A DNA stretch of 64,000 nucleotides. Origin: Quercus robur. Its lineage: Eukaryota; Streptophyta; Magnoliopsida; Fagales; Fagaceae. Below are positions 1 through 12,484 of the stretch, piece by piece. The first letter of the stretch is position 1, and each line of letters starts with the position of its first letter. Location: positions 19,195,656 through 19,259,655 of the forward strand of contig NC_065538.1 of NCBI RefSeq assembly GCF_932294415.1, given 5' to 3'. The notes under the pieces are model-generated. The model was not told the origin of the DNA, did no database searches, and saw only the letters and a program-made list of their open reading frames with translations. Position numbers and translations under genes: made by a program.

Positions 1-187
1 CCATGTCAGGGCACAACTTGACAATTTCTGTGACCAAATCGATATGTCCAAATCTTGAGGCCAGGTGCAGTGGCGTGTGTAATGTATTAACTGTTCTTTG
101 TTGGAGAATTTCTTCATTCTCGCGAACTAAATTCATAAAAGTGTGTCTTTCATTTTTAGCAATTGCCTCTAAAAGGCTTTGATCCAT
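1..187 (-). CDS. Gene A: ANK-PGG membrane protein, N-terminal part of exon 1 only
   Basis: The start codon is at 187-185 and the frame stays open to the window edge, giving the first 62 residues. The start matches the family pattern (MD-x-x-L-x-EAIAKN) and is followed by the first ankyrin repeat (TPLHLASRFGH then [13 protein letters not shown]). It is nearly identical to exon 1 of gene B at 9263-8810, so a three-exon ankyrin/PGG membrane protein is expected to continue to the left. The family (BDA1/ACD6-like) acts at the plasma membrane in defence signalling; that role is inferred from family membership. No frameshift is visible in this part. Whether the rest is intact cannot be seen here. 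Confidence 0.85.
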   Translation of the reverse strand, partial: MDQSLLEAIAKNERHTFMNLVRENEEILQQRTVNTLHTPLHLASRFGHIDLVTEIVKLCPDM

Positions 188-1330
188 TTACTTAAAAACT
201 TCCAAGAGTTACTCTACAAAGAGCAAGCTAGTCAGATGGAAAATTTTGTTGGCATTGTTTTTGCAAATGATAGCTGCTTTTGCATTTTCAACTGGATAGA
301 TTCTGCAAAAATTGGAAAGAAATAAAAAGGCTGAGCAACGCAGTTAAAGAAACCTCTTTGAGAAATGCAGCTACCAAGTTCTAAGCATCTTCAAGGAAGG
401 TCACTAGTATTGTAGCATTTGGATAATTTTCTTGTCTTTTTAAGTCCTTGTAATATACTGCCAAACCATAAAAACAATGAAAGTCAAATATGGGGCACTC
501 GTGTAGTTGTGGTTTTGTCGTTCAAATATGTATTTTCTTCACTTTCTTGGTACTTTCTTTGAACCTTTTCACTGTATAACTCTACCACATTACTGAATTA
601 AAAAAAGATTGATCCTTTTCCCATTTTGAAACCGTACTTTTTCAAAGAATAGTTTTTTAAAGCCTCTGCTACATTTTTGTCAAACAGACGGGTTTTAAAT
701 AAGATTAAAAAATAAAAAATACACTATACTAATTTCTTATTGTCAACCTTATACGCTGGTCTTGCTTTACATACCATCAATCTGGTGCAATTCATAATTT
801 ATTGAAACATTGTCAATATAGTGCTTTTGTATAGTTCTTAGATGCGTGCACATTCCCAATTAATTTAAAACACATCATTGCATTGGTCAATGAAGCATAA
901 ACAACATTATCTTTTTTGAAGAAAATGTAATTCAATGTAGCATGTGTTTAAATTTAACTAAAAAACCTAATATACTGTACGATCTGTCCATGAGTTTTAC
1001 CCATCTTCAAATAAATCACATGTTATCAAGCAGGCAGCAGCTCTTTAGCCCATAGACACCACCTACTAGTCAATAAAGCCAATAATGCTAACATTATTTT
1101 GTCAATGTGTAATCCTATTCCTAGCGACAGGTCAAACATACAAACCCACGTAACATATTTTCACTACCTACAAATTTTGAAAGTTTTAATTTTCTTTGTA
1201 ATAAGTAATAACATTGCATAAATTAAAAGATACATTTATTAAAATAATCATACATAAAAAAATTATATTAAATAATCGTACATAAAAAATTATATCAATT
1301 GATTTATTTCCTCAAAGTAGCATTTTTCTT
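188..1330. other. 5' flank of gene A, no gene seen
   Basis: The first ~350 bases are collinear with the upstream region of gene B (from 9264) and, more weakly, gene C (from 16644). They include the recurrent block near 361-430 that resembles 9430-9500. Short stretches near 760-800 and 1030-1140 match the upstream region of gene C at 17120-17600. The rest is AT-rich with no convincing coding sequence. From about 1330 the sequence matches intron 2 of gene B (8020-8160), so it belongs to relic A2. Confidence 0.6.
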
Positions 1331-1497
1331 TTTTCCACACGACAAAGGTACTTTGAAGTGTTTACCATACATCTAACACAACTCAAACAAAACTATAACA
1401 AATTTATGTGCACAACTTTAGTACTTAAATATGTCATGTAGAAATGACTGCACCATAGGCTGTTCTAATTTTACAGCTATCAATTATTATCATTTGT

Positions 1498-1740
1498 GGG
1501 GGGGGGGGGGGGGGGGGGGGGGGGGAATCTCTATAGTTTTACACTTGAGACACATTAAACCTCTAAGTTTAAATATGACACTTTAAACCTCATACTTTCA
1601 CAAATATACAAGGAAAAAAAGAAAACACCCAAATCTGGGATTAAAATGTCCTCTTTATAAAAGTGTAGAGTTTAAAATGTCCATTTTATAAGTGTAGAAT
1701 TTAATGTGTCAAATATAAAACTACGGGGTTTTGACATACT
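1498..1740. repeat. Small MITE-like element with a 28-nt poly-G run at one end
   Basis: A run of 28 consecutive G starts at 1498. It is followed by a stretch near 1526-1570 (atagttttacactt, then gacacattaaa) whose reverse complement reappears near 1692-1733 (gtagttttatattt, then gacacattaaa). This makes terminal inverted repeats around a ~200-bp body. The homologous intron of gene B (about 8155-8180) lacks the block, so it is an insertion into relic A2. The right end carries only CCCC/GGGG where the left carries 28 G, suggesting the G run expanded from a short terminal G tract. Target-site duplication is not clear. Confidence 0.5.
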
Positions 1741-1767
1741 TTAATTCCTACATAATTTTCATTTCCC

Positions 1768-2168
1768 ACCTGATGCCTGATGGTGACCTCCAAAGACTGC
1801 AATATGTAAGATAGTGTTACCACATAAGTTCCCATTAGATTATCATGTTCTATGTAAAGTGACTCACTCTTTTTCTTTTTAATTATCGTGTTCTATGTAG
1901 AGTGACTCACTCTTTTTCTTTTTGATATATAGCTATATAGATAGAGAGTGGAAGAGAGTTGCTGGTGTTTGAACTACAAACATCAGGTATCATAAAGGAA
2001 GTTAGTACCATTACACTTTTACTCAATCTTGAATCTTGAAAGCCAGGTGCAATGGTGTGTGTAAGGTATTACTTGTTCTTCGCTGGAGAATCTCTCTATT
2101 TTTGTGTACTAAATTCATAAAAGTGCAAATGTTATGTTTAATAATCGCATCTAAAAGCCTTTGTCCAT
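1768..2168 (-). pseudogene. Relic A2: broken ANK-PGG gene (pieces of exon 1 and exon 2)
   Basis: Positions 2168-2030 match exon 1 of genes B and C (start, FMNLV, EILQ, RT, NTLHTPLHLA), then homology stops. Positions 1835-1768 match the end of exon 2 (GNTILHIAV then GGHHQ), still followed by a donor-like GTGGGA. About 320 nt of exon 1, intron 1 and most of exon 2 are missing between them. One base is lost just after the start codon relative to genes A, B, D and F, putting a stop within six codons in the initiator frame; gene C has a one-base loss at the same place. Intron 2 homology with gene B continues to about 1330, interrupted by the poly-G MITE. No exon 3 is present. It cannot encode a family protein. 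Confidence 0.8.
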
Positions 2169-4022
2169 TTTCTTAAGCTTCAAGAGTGACTCAATCTAGT
2201 CAAGAGTCTTATAACTCAATTAGCACCTTTTAGTATTTTCAATGAAAGCATCCAAGATTCAAATTCTCACACCCTCAACTATTAAATTAAAAATAAATAA
2301 ATAAATAAAAAAGACTCACTCTCCATAGAGTATGATAATCAAATGGGGACTTAATGTTGCCATTGGTATTTCCTATATTCTCTGAGAAATGAAGCTGCCA
2401 AGTTCTAAAGCATATTCAGAGAAGATCACTAGTATTGCAACATTTGGATATTATCCTTTTCAGATTTCAGTTTTCACTCTATATACCATTTTGGATGAAA
2501 GACAAAAATTCTAGCAACTTTCCATGTACTTAACATTTGTGAATGAAAGGAAACTCGAAGTTGAGATGAAAGAACCAATGATGGACCCCCAATGCTTGAT
2601 GGGTATTTATTGTAAGTCTTACTATTCAGATTCTGGTGGGATCAGGTGTTTGTGCGACTGTCCAGAGACTTGCTTTTATATTAGTATCATTCCATTCCTC
2701 TCCTCTTCCAAGTCAATGATATAAATTAGTTGTTTGTTTCTATGAATCACGGACGTGGTTGGGAGGGTGCCGCACCGGAGTCCAACGCGGCCCGATATGG
2801 GGTGCGGCGTCCGACACGGCTTGATTCGCAGGCCAACTCGGCTTGATTCACTGATTTGGCCAGAATCGAACCATATCAACCAAATCGGGTCGTATCCACC
2901 GGCGGCTGAAACAGGCCAAAATCAGCCTTGAATCATGCCAGAATAGCCAAAATCGACTTTGAATGAGGTCCAAATATCCTAAATCTGTCATTCCTCAATT
3001 TTATTCTAAATATTTGTTGCTTCTTTTGTGTTTTCTTTTTTGTTTTGTGTTTCTTGCCTTCTTCTTTCTTTGTTTTGTGAATCAAGGCATAGTAATGTGT
3101 TTTTTAAGAATATTTTGATAGTAAAAATATATAGAAAATATAAATAAAAATATTTTTAATAATTTTTTAATCGCCGCACCCACTTCCTACTTTTTCAAAA
3201 ATTGCCGAGTCCTACACTCGCACTCAAATCTGGAAATGCACCCGTATTTCCTAGGTTTGTTTCAGCAATGATGTTTTCTAGAAAATGAGTCATTTTCCAG
3301 AAAACATTTTCTATAAAATTATCTTATTTTCTTATATTTGGTAGCAACCTTAAGTGAGTTGAAAATCAATCTCCTAACTTCTCTTATTTAGTTTGCTATG
3401 AAATAGAGTTGTTTTCCAAAAACAATTAATGAAAAACAATCTCTAAAAATAAACCATATTTTTTATGTTGACAAAATATAGTTTTCCTTTGACATTTTTT
3501 TTTAATTTTTTTTTTTTTATGCTATCAAACACTGAAAAATATGAAAAACTATTGAAACAAACACAGCATTAGGCAGATTAAGCGAGTTTTCGATCAGATC
3601 ATATAAGATAATAGATGGTCTTCTATCTTGCCAGCAGGAAAATCAGTAACTTTAGGAAAATGTTTAGTCACAAATGAGTAGTTTTTTTATAGAAATTTGA
3701 CTCATTTTCCTGTGTTTGAAATGAGTGTATATATATATATATATATTTCTTTTTTCTTTTAATTCCTAATAATTATATAGACAAAGATTGCTAAGCATGA
3801 AACAAATTCTTAATAGGAAAATATTTTTCAATTATTAGTCTATTTGTGAGCCTCATAGGAGAACATATTCCAAATTTACAATTTATACAAAAAATTAAAA
3901 CGAGAAAGTGAGAAAAAATATATATTATTTAGGAAAAAATTAGCAGCAATCAACCATTGGTAAGAGGATTAAATTCACTTGGATGCAGCCATCAACCGCT
4001 CCTTCTCTACAAGTTTGGTTAA
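2169..4022. other. Upstream flank of relic A2, no gene seen
   Basis: Positions 2341-2720 are collinear with 9690-10060 upstream of gene B, and 3600-4020 with 11060-11540, so this is an old duplicated flank. Between them (about 2740-3560) lies material absent from the other copy: a GC-richer patch (2745-2935, rich in CGG/CCG) followed by AT-rich sequence with long T runs. Short open frames here (for example 2524-2724 on plus and 2879-2676 on minus) have no recognisable domain. A (TA)n microsatellite sits near 3728-3748. Confidence 0.5.
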
Positions 4023-5482
4023 GGGTGAGTTTGGTTCAGCTTTTTGAAAAAGTGCATAATGAAAAAGTTGAGTTTTGTAAAAGTGCATAATGAAAAAGTG
4101 GAGTTTCAAAAAGCTGAGTGTTTGGTAAAAATTGTTAAAAAGTGCATAATGAAAAAGCTGAGTGTTTGGCTAGCACTTATAAAAGTGGCTTTTTGAGGGG
4201 TAAATGACCAAAAAGGACAATGTATATATAAGGGAATTTATTTCATACTTTTTTTTTTTTTTTTTATGTGAGATTGTTTCATACCTAAATCAATTACTTC
4301 ATCATACTTAAATCAATTTTTCTCTTTCTAAAAAAATTATTTTTTTCTTACCAATATTAGCTAATAATAACCTACTACTTAAGATTTATTGTGAAAGTAT
4401 TGTAAAAATATTGTGATAAAAATTGATACTAATTTTAATTTGAACGTACTATTAAAATTATTTTTTTCTCTTTCTAAAAAAATTATTTTTTCTCACAAGT
4501 GTTAGCTAATAATAACCTACTACTTAATATTTATTGTGAAAATATTGTGATAATATTTCCTTCTTTTTCATTTTTTTTCTCCTCCACTCACTTACCGCAT
4601 TTTCTTCTTTTTTTTCTTTTTTTTTCCCCTCTTTTTTTCCAGTCCACACACGTACCCACTCTTTTCCTTTATTTCCTTCTTTCCTTTCTTTTTCTATATC
4701 TCTTCTCCAAGTTCCAGAACTCTCCAAGTCCAGAACGTCCCAGAGAGTTCTCCTTCTTCCTCTTCTTTTTTTTTTTTTTTCTTAGCTCTTCGTCTGCATG
4801 ATTCTTTCCCTCTTTCCCATCAAAACATACAAACTTAAAGGTCACACACACCACACCATTTGATTCTCATCAAACGAAGATAGAGGGGAAATCCAAAAGG
4901 GAGGAATGGGTCAGATCGGTGCTTGATCTCTGCCTTCACCGCTGCCTGTCTTCCTCTCCACCGTTGCTTGATCTCTTCCCCACTGCCAACGACATGCGGC
5001 TGAAATGGGTCAGCTCGGTTTTTTTTTTTTTTTTTTTGGTTATGATTTCATTATTGGGTTCCTTTGTAAAATTGTGTAAAATTGGTTTGATTTTGTTGAT
5101 TTTGTGTTTGGATTATCAAATGTTGAAATGGGTTGTGGTGGTAGACCGGTGATTGTTGGGTGGTGCTCTGTTTGTATTTGGTTGACCGGTGTTGGTTTGT
5201 AATAGAGGAGCGGAGAAGAGAAAAGGGCAAAGTTTATTGGTGATGGGTATTTCGGTATTTTCAATATTGCAACGGTAATAATACAAAACGCGCAGAGCGC
5301 GTTTTCATTTATGGACCCTCAGGGGTCCATAAGACATTCCGCGTTTTCCCTCAGTTTTTTCTAAAAGTTCAAAACGCAACTTTTATAAAAAAGTTGCGTT
5401 TTGAGCTTACCAAACGCAAAACTGGGTTGAGCTTTTTTGAAAAAGCGTTTTTTGGGCTTCAAATGCCGAACCAAACGGGCAC
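4023..5482. mobile_element. Non-autonomous PIF/Harbinger (Tourist-like) TIR element, ~1.46 kb
   Basis: The left end reads GGGTGAGTTTGGTTCAGC. The right end, reverse-complemented, reads GTGCCCGTTTGGTTCGGC, giving imperfect terminal inverted repeats of the Tourist type. Both ends are flanked by TAA, the 3-bp target duplication of this superfamily. The interior is AT- and CT-rich, with a short palindrome-rich stretch at 5280-5420 (GCGCAGAGCGCG, GGACCCTCAGGGGTCC). No transposase is seen. It sits in sequence otherwise shared with the 11.5-kb region. Part of the left end resembles 36930-37130. Confidence 0.6.
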
Positions 5483-6874
5483 TAAATTCAACTTCAATGT
5501 AGCAATGACCCTTGATTATTTCTAATGGCCACATCCTCTTGCTCAATATAGCAAATGAAAATTTCTCATCTCTATCTTAAATCGATGATCATTGAAGGGA
5601 TGCTAAGATTGTTATGGACTCAATCAAATACCCCAACTCTAATCCTCTGCCTCTTTTTAATAACATCTCTATCATCTTACTTAAAAGAGAAAAAAAAAAA
5701 TTTAATCTAAGAGAATTAAAAGATAAAAAATAAATAAAGAGTCGTGACTCGTGAGTCATCTATTGAATATGTAAACATTCAAAGAAAAGAGTTTTCCGCT
5801 CTTACGTGCTTTGACTTCCCATTGTTCTCTCTCTCTCTTTTAACTAACCAAAATCCAAAAACCCAGGTCCCGTTTTCATCAATAAATTCATACATATTCT
5901 TAAACCAATCAAAAGCCCACTTTTTAAACTATAACTGGCAGTTTGGTACCGAAGAAAACAAAGAAGAAAACGAAAGAGTTGGAGCACATGGAAGGGAGTG
6001 GCAGAGTGTTGACTTTGGTTGTTTTGTTTGTTCTCTCAGACCTGCGGTACTATTTCTCTCTCCCATGCTATTTGTTATGTTCTAGAGTTGGCAAATTCCA
6101 TGAAAATAAAACTGTCAAATGAGTTCAAGATTGTTTGTACAAGAAGCAACTCAAGAAAAATTAATTCTGCTTAAAATCAACTAAGGGGGTCTTAATCACT
6201 TTCCACTATTAACTGTTGTAATCAATATGATTTGGTTTCTCAATTCAATCAAAAATAGTTTAGATTTTGTTTTTTTCGTTTTTTTGAAAACACTATTTCA
6301 GTGAGTGAAAATTGTGAAAATCATGTGTACAGAGTGTGCAATAGCAAGTGTGTGATAATCATTGCTTTTTATCTAATATATAGTTGATGTGGCACCAATG
6401 AATATCAGTCTGATATTAGTTTTAGCATCTTCCTTCAATTTAAAATAGTTTAGATATCGCACCAAACACCGAATTAGAGTTTGTGATTTTGTACATTCAA
6501 TGATAATGTTAACCTTACAATGTGCAAAGCCAAAAAAAAAATTAATAATAATAATAATAATAATAATTAAGAAATTCATTTTAACATGTAATTGACATGG
6601 CACCAATCACTATCATGCATTTCCTTAAAACTGATATTAGCTTTAGCATTTTCCAGTGGATACATTGTTTTCAAATTAGAACAGCCTGTTTCCGGTGGTC
6701 TGTTATTATAAATTCAAGTTTATGACATATAACCTCTATTTAGCTCCAGGAAGTCTCATAGCTACAATTAGTTATATTAATGTTGCTATTAACATTATGA
6801 CATTGTTTATGCACATTCAAAAGGCATATATATATGCACACACACGTACGTGCACAAAACTTTGAGACTAGTTC
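5483..6874. other. 3' flank of gene B, duplicated at 12.8-14.3 kb; holds a possible orphan first exon
   Basis: This stretch is collinear with 12780-14340 downstream of gene C. Near 5990 on the plus strand is an ATG in the sequence gagcacATGGAAGGGAG, starting a short hydrophobic reading frame that ends at a good donor-like site (CTGCG then GTACTATT) about 60 bases on. The copy at 13430 keeps the ATG but differs inside. It could be the first exon of a captured or truncated gene, or chance. The rest is AT-rich, with a run of AAT repeats near 6541-6567. Nothing else is recognisable. Confidence 0.4.
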
Positions 6875-9263
6875 TTAGAATGAGTGATATCCTCGAAGGT
6901 TGGAACTCTCAAGATCGGAATTAAAAGAATGTAAGGTTTGCATTCTGTTGTTTGCAAGTCTGTCCCCGTTTTTCTTTCTCTCTTTTCGCCATTTCTGCTT
7001 TCGATTCCAATGCTTAACCATCATCACAGTTAACCCAAGAAAAGCTGTGCCTCCACTAATCGACAGTAACACCACAAATGTCCATTCTGTTCCCTTACCA
7101 TATGGAATGATGATCCGTGTTGCTGCAATGTAAGCTGTTGCCATGAACGACAATGCTATCCACATTACCTTGTGAGCAACCTTCAGTATCATCATCTGAG
7201 GTTTTCTTTGGAAAGGAATGATGCCAACAAGAACAACAACAATACATAGAGAAGTGAACAATGCGATATTATTGCTTAATACAAATACCTTGAAAGCTGT
7301 TGTTTTGTACACCACGGACTTTCCTTTCAGTGGTCCATCCTGATAGATGCCACTAGGAGGGCTTATACCTGCTGCAAATGTGACTGTGGCAATCAAAATA
7401 GCCACTAGTGTAATTGTGTTCCTGGCATTCTGAACTGCCTCACTATATATCTCATCTTGCTTACTCTGACGACTTCTATAAAGATCTGCTAGTTCTCCCT
7501 GTCGTCTTTCTCTGAGACGTTTCTGTTGCCCCAGACTGGTCAGGTTACTAAGCAGGGAATTATTAGTCTGCTTGGACGAGCATTCTGGTTCAGACGTGTT
7601 ATTATCCTGAATTTCACAATTTTTTTCTACTTGCTGCTGGATCAGTTTTATATGCACATTTCCACTGGCCTGGTCAAAGATGTCAAGTGCTGTGAGTCCC
7701 TTATGGTTCTGGTAACTGAAATCCACTGTTGTTTTGTTGATTAAGTACTCCACAATCTGTAACAAATTTGAAATTCGTAAGTCTAATTTGGAAACACACA
7801 TATGCAACCAATATCATCAACATCAACAATCAACTTAAACCTTCACTATAAACAATAAAAAAAAATGTCATGTGAAAGAAATATTACTATTGACATGATC
7901 TGTCCTTGGGGATTTAGGCATGGGGCACCGTAGAACTTTGGTATGATATAAAAAGTAGGATACTAACTTCTGCACACCACACGTGCATAAGCACACACAC
8001 ACAAACCATAGACATGACAAAGGTACTTTGAAATATTTACTATGCATCTGACACAACTAGTCAAAAATTATAGTAGATTCTTCTGCAAAACTTTAGTACT
8101 TAGATTTGTCATATAGACATGACTTCACCACAGGCTGGTCTAATATCACAGCTATCAATTATAACAGGTTTCATTTTCATTCCTCACCTGATGGTGACCT
8201 CCAGAGACTGCAATATGGAAGATGGTGTTACCATATAGATCTGGGCAGTGGAAGTTATTGGTATCATTGAAAATATGCACCAAGTATTTGAAAGCATCAT
8301 AGTGATTGTATCTCACAATTAGATGAAAAATGGTCTCTCCATTCTTTGTGCGACACTGAAAAGATGTTGGAGCCATAGACATGAATTCTTTTAGAATTGC
8401 ATTGTTGCCATTCATCGTGGCCAAGTGCAAAGGTGTGTAACCATCATTATTGAATTCCAGAGCAAGTTCTGCCCCATCTTTTTGGAGCATTCTTGTTATC
8501 TCCCTGTGCCTCTATGACAAGAGCAGTGCAATGGTGAATAACCATTCCTGTCAATCTTTTGAGGAAAGTCTGGCCACACCTCTAAAATCTTCCTAACTAT
8601 ACCTGCATCAGCAACTCTATTTTATCAATACATAGGCAGAATTTAGCTGAGCAATTGAAATTTACATTGCAAATCATCTGAATATTTGATTCAGTCTGAA
8701 ATTATCAGCTGCTGGACTTAGGAATGGATAAAGACAGAAATTCTCAGGCCTAATTTATTGGCAATATGCTCAGCAGTGAAAAGTTAGTAAATAGAACTTT
8801 ACTACCTACCTGTATATCCTCTTGAAACCGCAACATGAAGGCTATTTTGAACAAAACTATCTTCTTCCAACCCCTGCACCCAAGGCTTACCCAAAAGGAG
8901 CTTGACCACATTGAGATGCCCATGACTGCAAGCCATGTAAAATGTGCTCTGGTTGTCAGAATTAAGCTTACAATCTGCCCAAGGACTGGCATCCAATAGC
9001 AGCGGTAAGACCTTGACATTCCCCTGACGACAAGCTTCATACATTGGAGTCTCCAGCTTGCTATTCTCAGCTGCAACCATGTCAGGGCACAACTTGATAA
9101 TTTCTGTGACCAAGTCGATATTATCAAATCTTGAGGCCAGGTGCAGTGGCGTGTGTAATGTTTTAGCTGTTCTTTGTTGGAGAATTTCTGCATTCTCGCA
9201 AACTAAATTCATAAAAGTGCGTCTTACATTTTTAGCAATCGCCTCAAAAAGGCTTGGATCCAT
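6875..9263 (-). pseudogene. Gene B: ANK-PGG membrane protein with one frameshift in exon 2
   Basis: The exons are 9263-8810, 8602-8188 and 7756-6875. Donors are GTAGGT and GTGAGG; acceptors are GATGCAG and TTACAG. Exons 1-2 carry about eight ankyrin repeats. Exon 3 carries the PGG domain ([18 protein letters not shown], then PPSG in place of the usual PPGG), four membrane helices, a basic patch after helix 4 and the end GYHSF. Exon 2 is 415 nt, while D, E and F have 416. The missing base lies near 8501-8510 in the HRGHVEIT motif: gene C still reads GGACACGTGGAG there and B reads GGCACAGGGAG. This puts a stop a few codons on. Everything else is open, so it is either a young pseudogene or a one-base assembly error. 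If in frame it would be about 583 aa. Confidence 0.85.
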
Positions 9264-10493
9264 TTACTTAAAACTTCCAAGAGTTACTCTACAAAGAGCA
9301 AGATAGTCAGATGGAAAATTTTGTTGGCACTGCTTTTGCAACTGATAGCTGCTTTTGCATTTTCAGCTGGTTAGATTCTGCAAATATTGGAAAGAAATAA
9401 AAAAGCTAAGCAATACGGTATAAGGAAACCCCTTTGAGAAATGCAGCTACCAAGTTCTAAGCATCTTCAAGGAAGATCACTAGTATTGTGGCATTGGATT
9501 TTTTTCTTTTTCTTTAAGCCGTTGTAATATACTGTTAAGCCACAAATACAATATGACAAAGTCAAATATAAAGAAGCACTCGTGTGGTTATGGTTTAGTC
9601 GTTTAGATATGAATTTTCTTCACTTTCTATGTGCTTTCATTGAACCTTTTCACTCTATAACTCTGCCATATTGATGGAAGAGGACTTAGGTTGCCATTGC
9701 TAATTCCTATCTTCTCTGAGAAATGAAGCTGCCAAGTTCTAAGCATATTTAGGGAAGATCACTAGTATTGCAACATTTGGATATTCTCCTTTACAGTTCT
9801 CACTCTACCATTTTGATGAAAGACAAAAATTCTAGCAACTTTCCATGTACTTGACATTAGTGACTGAAAGGGAACTCAAAGCTGAGATGAAAGAACCAAT
9901 GATGGACCCTCAATGCTTGATGATATTTACAGTAAGTCTTACTATTTAGATTTTGGTGGGGACAGGTGTTTGCGTGACTGTCCAGAGATTTACTCTTATA
10001 TAGTTATATTAGTATCATTTTGTTCCTCTACTATTTATGGATGCTTTCCGTGTTTGAGATTTTTTTTTTCTTTTTTTTTTTTTTTAATGCTTCCACACCT
10101 CTATGTTTAAGTAGAAACAAAATTAAAGAACAATCTAGTAAAAATATAACTCTAACTCCCACTAAAACATTGTCTAAAAAATAGGGTTACTCTCTTATTG
10201 ATTTTCAAATTACTTTATTCACTTATAAATTAGATTCTCAAAAAAAAAAAAAAATTATATATATAAAATAACAACACAGGATTTTTTTTTTTTTTTTTTT
10301 TTTTTGCTACAAAATAAATGTGTAATATTTTTTCATTTCTTGAAGCTAGCCTCATGACACTCCTAGTTGTATTAGTAGTTTTAAATACGTAATACTAATA
10401 AGAAAACATGTAAACTTGAATGAAATAGGACTGCTAAGCCCAACGTTTTCATTTTTTTTCTTCCCATTTTTATCTCTATTATCAAGACTTACA

Positions 10494-10529
<36 letters not shown>

Positions 10530-11050
10530 GTTTCCTTTCTTCTAAATTATAATCTCACTTTTTTTTTGGTTTTTGTTTTTATTTTTTCAAATCTCTTCTT
10601 CTTTATTTTTGAATTATTAAAAAAAAGTTATTTTTAATGTACTCCTTTTTTTTTCTTTTTTCTTTTTAATGATTTATTTACTTATTTATGTTGGTGTTTG
10701 AATTGTTTTCTCTTTACATTTGTTTGTACTACATTTTTTTTTTTTTTTTCATTTTAATGAATGTGTTTTCTATGTCCAAAATAAAAACATCTATGCATGT
10801 GGTTTAATTGGATAGAAGAGAGAAACATTTCAAATTGAGATAAATGGAAAATTATGACACTAAACCCAAAAAAAGTCTCATCGCACGCACAAAGTACGTG
10901 TGATAAGGCTAGTATAAGATAAAGAAAATATTTAGATAGTTCAAAGCATTGCCTTGGGCTCTCACAAAGGGGGTGGACCCTACAAGTGGGTCCCACCATG
11001 GGGTCCACCTCCTTTGTGAGAGTCTGGAGTATGCTCCGAGACTATTTAAA
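9264..11050. other. 5' flank of gene B, no gene seen
   Basis: Positions 9264-9640 are collinear with the upstream region of gene A, and 9690-10060 with 2341-2720. The block containing 'aagttctaagcat', then 'gaagatcactagtattg', occurs twice here, near 9435-9500 and 9716-9790. From about 10070 the sequence is low complexity: poly-A/T runs and a (CT)n tract. A CC/GG-rich patch at 10960-11035 is a near-palindrome (GGTGGACC ... GGTCCACC). No coding sequence is supported. Confidence 0.5.
10497..10526. repeat. (CT)n microsatellite
   Basis: About 15 uninterrupted CT units lie in the upstream region of gene B, next to T-rich sequence. Confidence 0.95.
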
Positions 11051-12445
11051 TATTGCCCATAAGATAATAGATGGTCTTCTATCTTGCCAAAAGGAAAATT
11101 AGTTAATTTAGGAAAATGTTTTGTCACAAATGACTAGATTTCTAGAAATTTGAATTATTTTCCTGTGTTTGAAATGAGTTTTGAAAACATCAAAATAATT
11201 ATATAAACAAAAACTCTCTTGTTGTACACTTTTCGCTGATTAATAATACTATCGTTTCCACTTTAAAAAAATAAAAATAAAAAGGAAAACAAATTCTTAA
11301 TAGGAAAATATTTTTATAAAAAAATTGGAAAATATTTTTAAATTTTTAGTGTATCTGTGAGCCTAGGAGAACATATTCCAAATTTAGAATTTATACCCAA
11401 AAAAAAACAAAAATGTAAATGAGAAAGTGACTAATTTGAGAAAAATAATTATTTAGAAAAAGTTAGTAGCAATCAACAATTAGTAAGAGACGGTTAAATT
11501 CAACTTCGATGCAGCCATCAACTACTCCTTGGGAACTCCCTCTATCCTTTGGTGCTTCTAAGTTCAGTTTTATTGCAGCAATCACACTTGTTCGTTTGAG
11601 AACAATTTATCTAGTTTTTTGTTGGATTATTTTATTTATGAAAGTGTGTTAAAGTATATTTATATATTGAAATTTTTTGAAACGGTGAGAAAAATAGGGA
11701 AAAAAAAGTGAGGTTTTAAAAAGTTATACATAAAAATTAAAAGCTAAAAACTAAAGCTTAATGGGTTGTTTAATTGGAGGGGTAGAAAAGTGGGAGGATA
11801 GAAAATAATGGGAGGATGGAAAAGTAAGAAGATAAAAAAAAAATTAATTTCCTTTATTTTTGTTTGGTTGGGAGTGAAAAAGTGGAGAAATTGAAAAAAT
11901 GAGTTTGTATAAATTTACTCATATGCCTTTATTAAAAAATGACGCCCTTTTAAAACAAAAAAGTGACAAACAAGCAAAAAAAAAGAAAAGAAAAAAGAAA
12001 AGAAAAAACAATCACCTAAATTTATTAAAAAAATAAAAATCACGTCTAATTAACCAAAAAAAAAAACAAAACAAAACAAAAAAAAAGAGAAAAATAAAAA
12101 CAAAACAAATCCCTGTCATGCCCACGGCTAAGAAATCAAAAAAAAGAAAGAAAGATGAAAAGAAAAAGAAAAAGAGCAACGTTGTAAAGCAAAAGCTTTA
12201 GAAAAAAAAAAATTTGGGGCCGTTTTTATCAATTAAGTAAATCACACTCCCTCCTTCAGTTTTCTCCTAATTTTGAAGAGATAATATTTTGATAGGTCTA
12301 AGAAAAAACAATCACCTAAATTTATTAAAAAAATAAAAATCACGTCTAATTAACCAAAACAAAAAACAAAAAAAGAGAAAAAAAAAAAAAAAAAAAAAAC
12401 AAAACAAAACAAAACAAATCCCTGTCATGCCCACGGCTAGGAAAT

Positions 12446-12484
<39 letters not shown>

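Noticed and set aside
10960..11035. Near-palindrome rich in GGTGGACC/GGTCCACC, considered as a terminator or cruciform element
   Set aside because: Looks like a remnant of a small inverted-repeat transposon; nothing ties it to a function.
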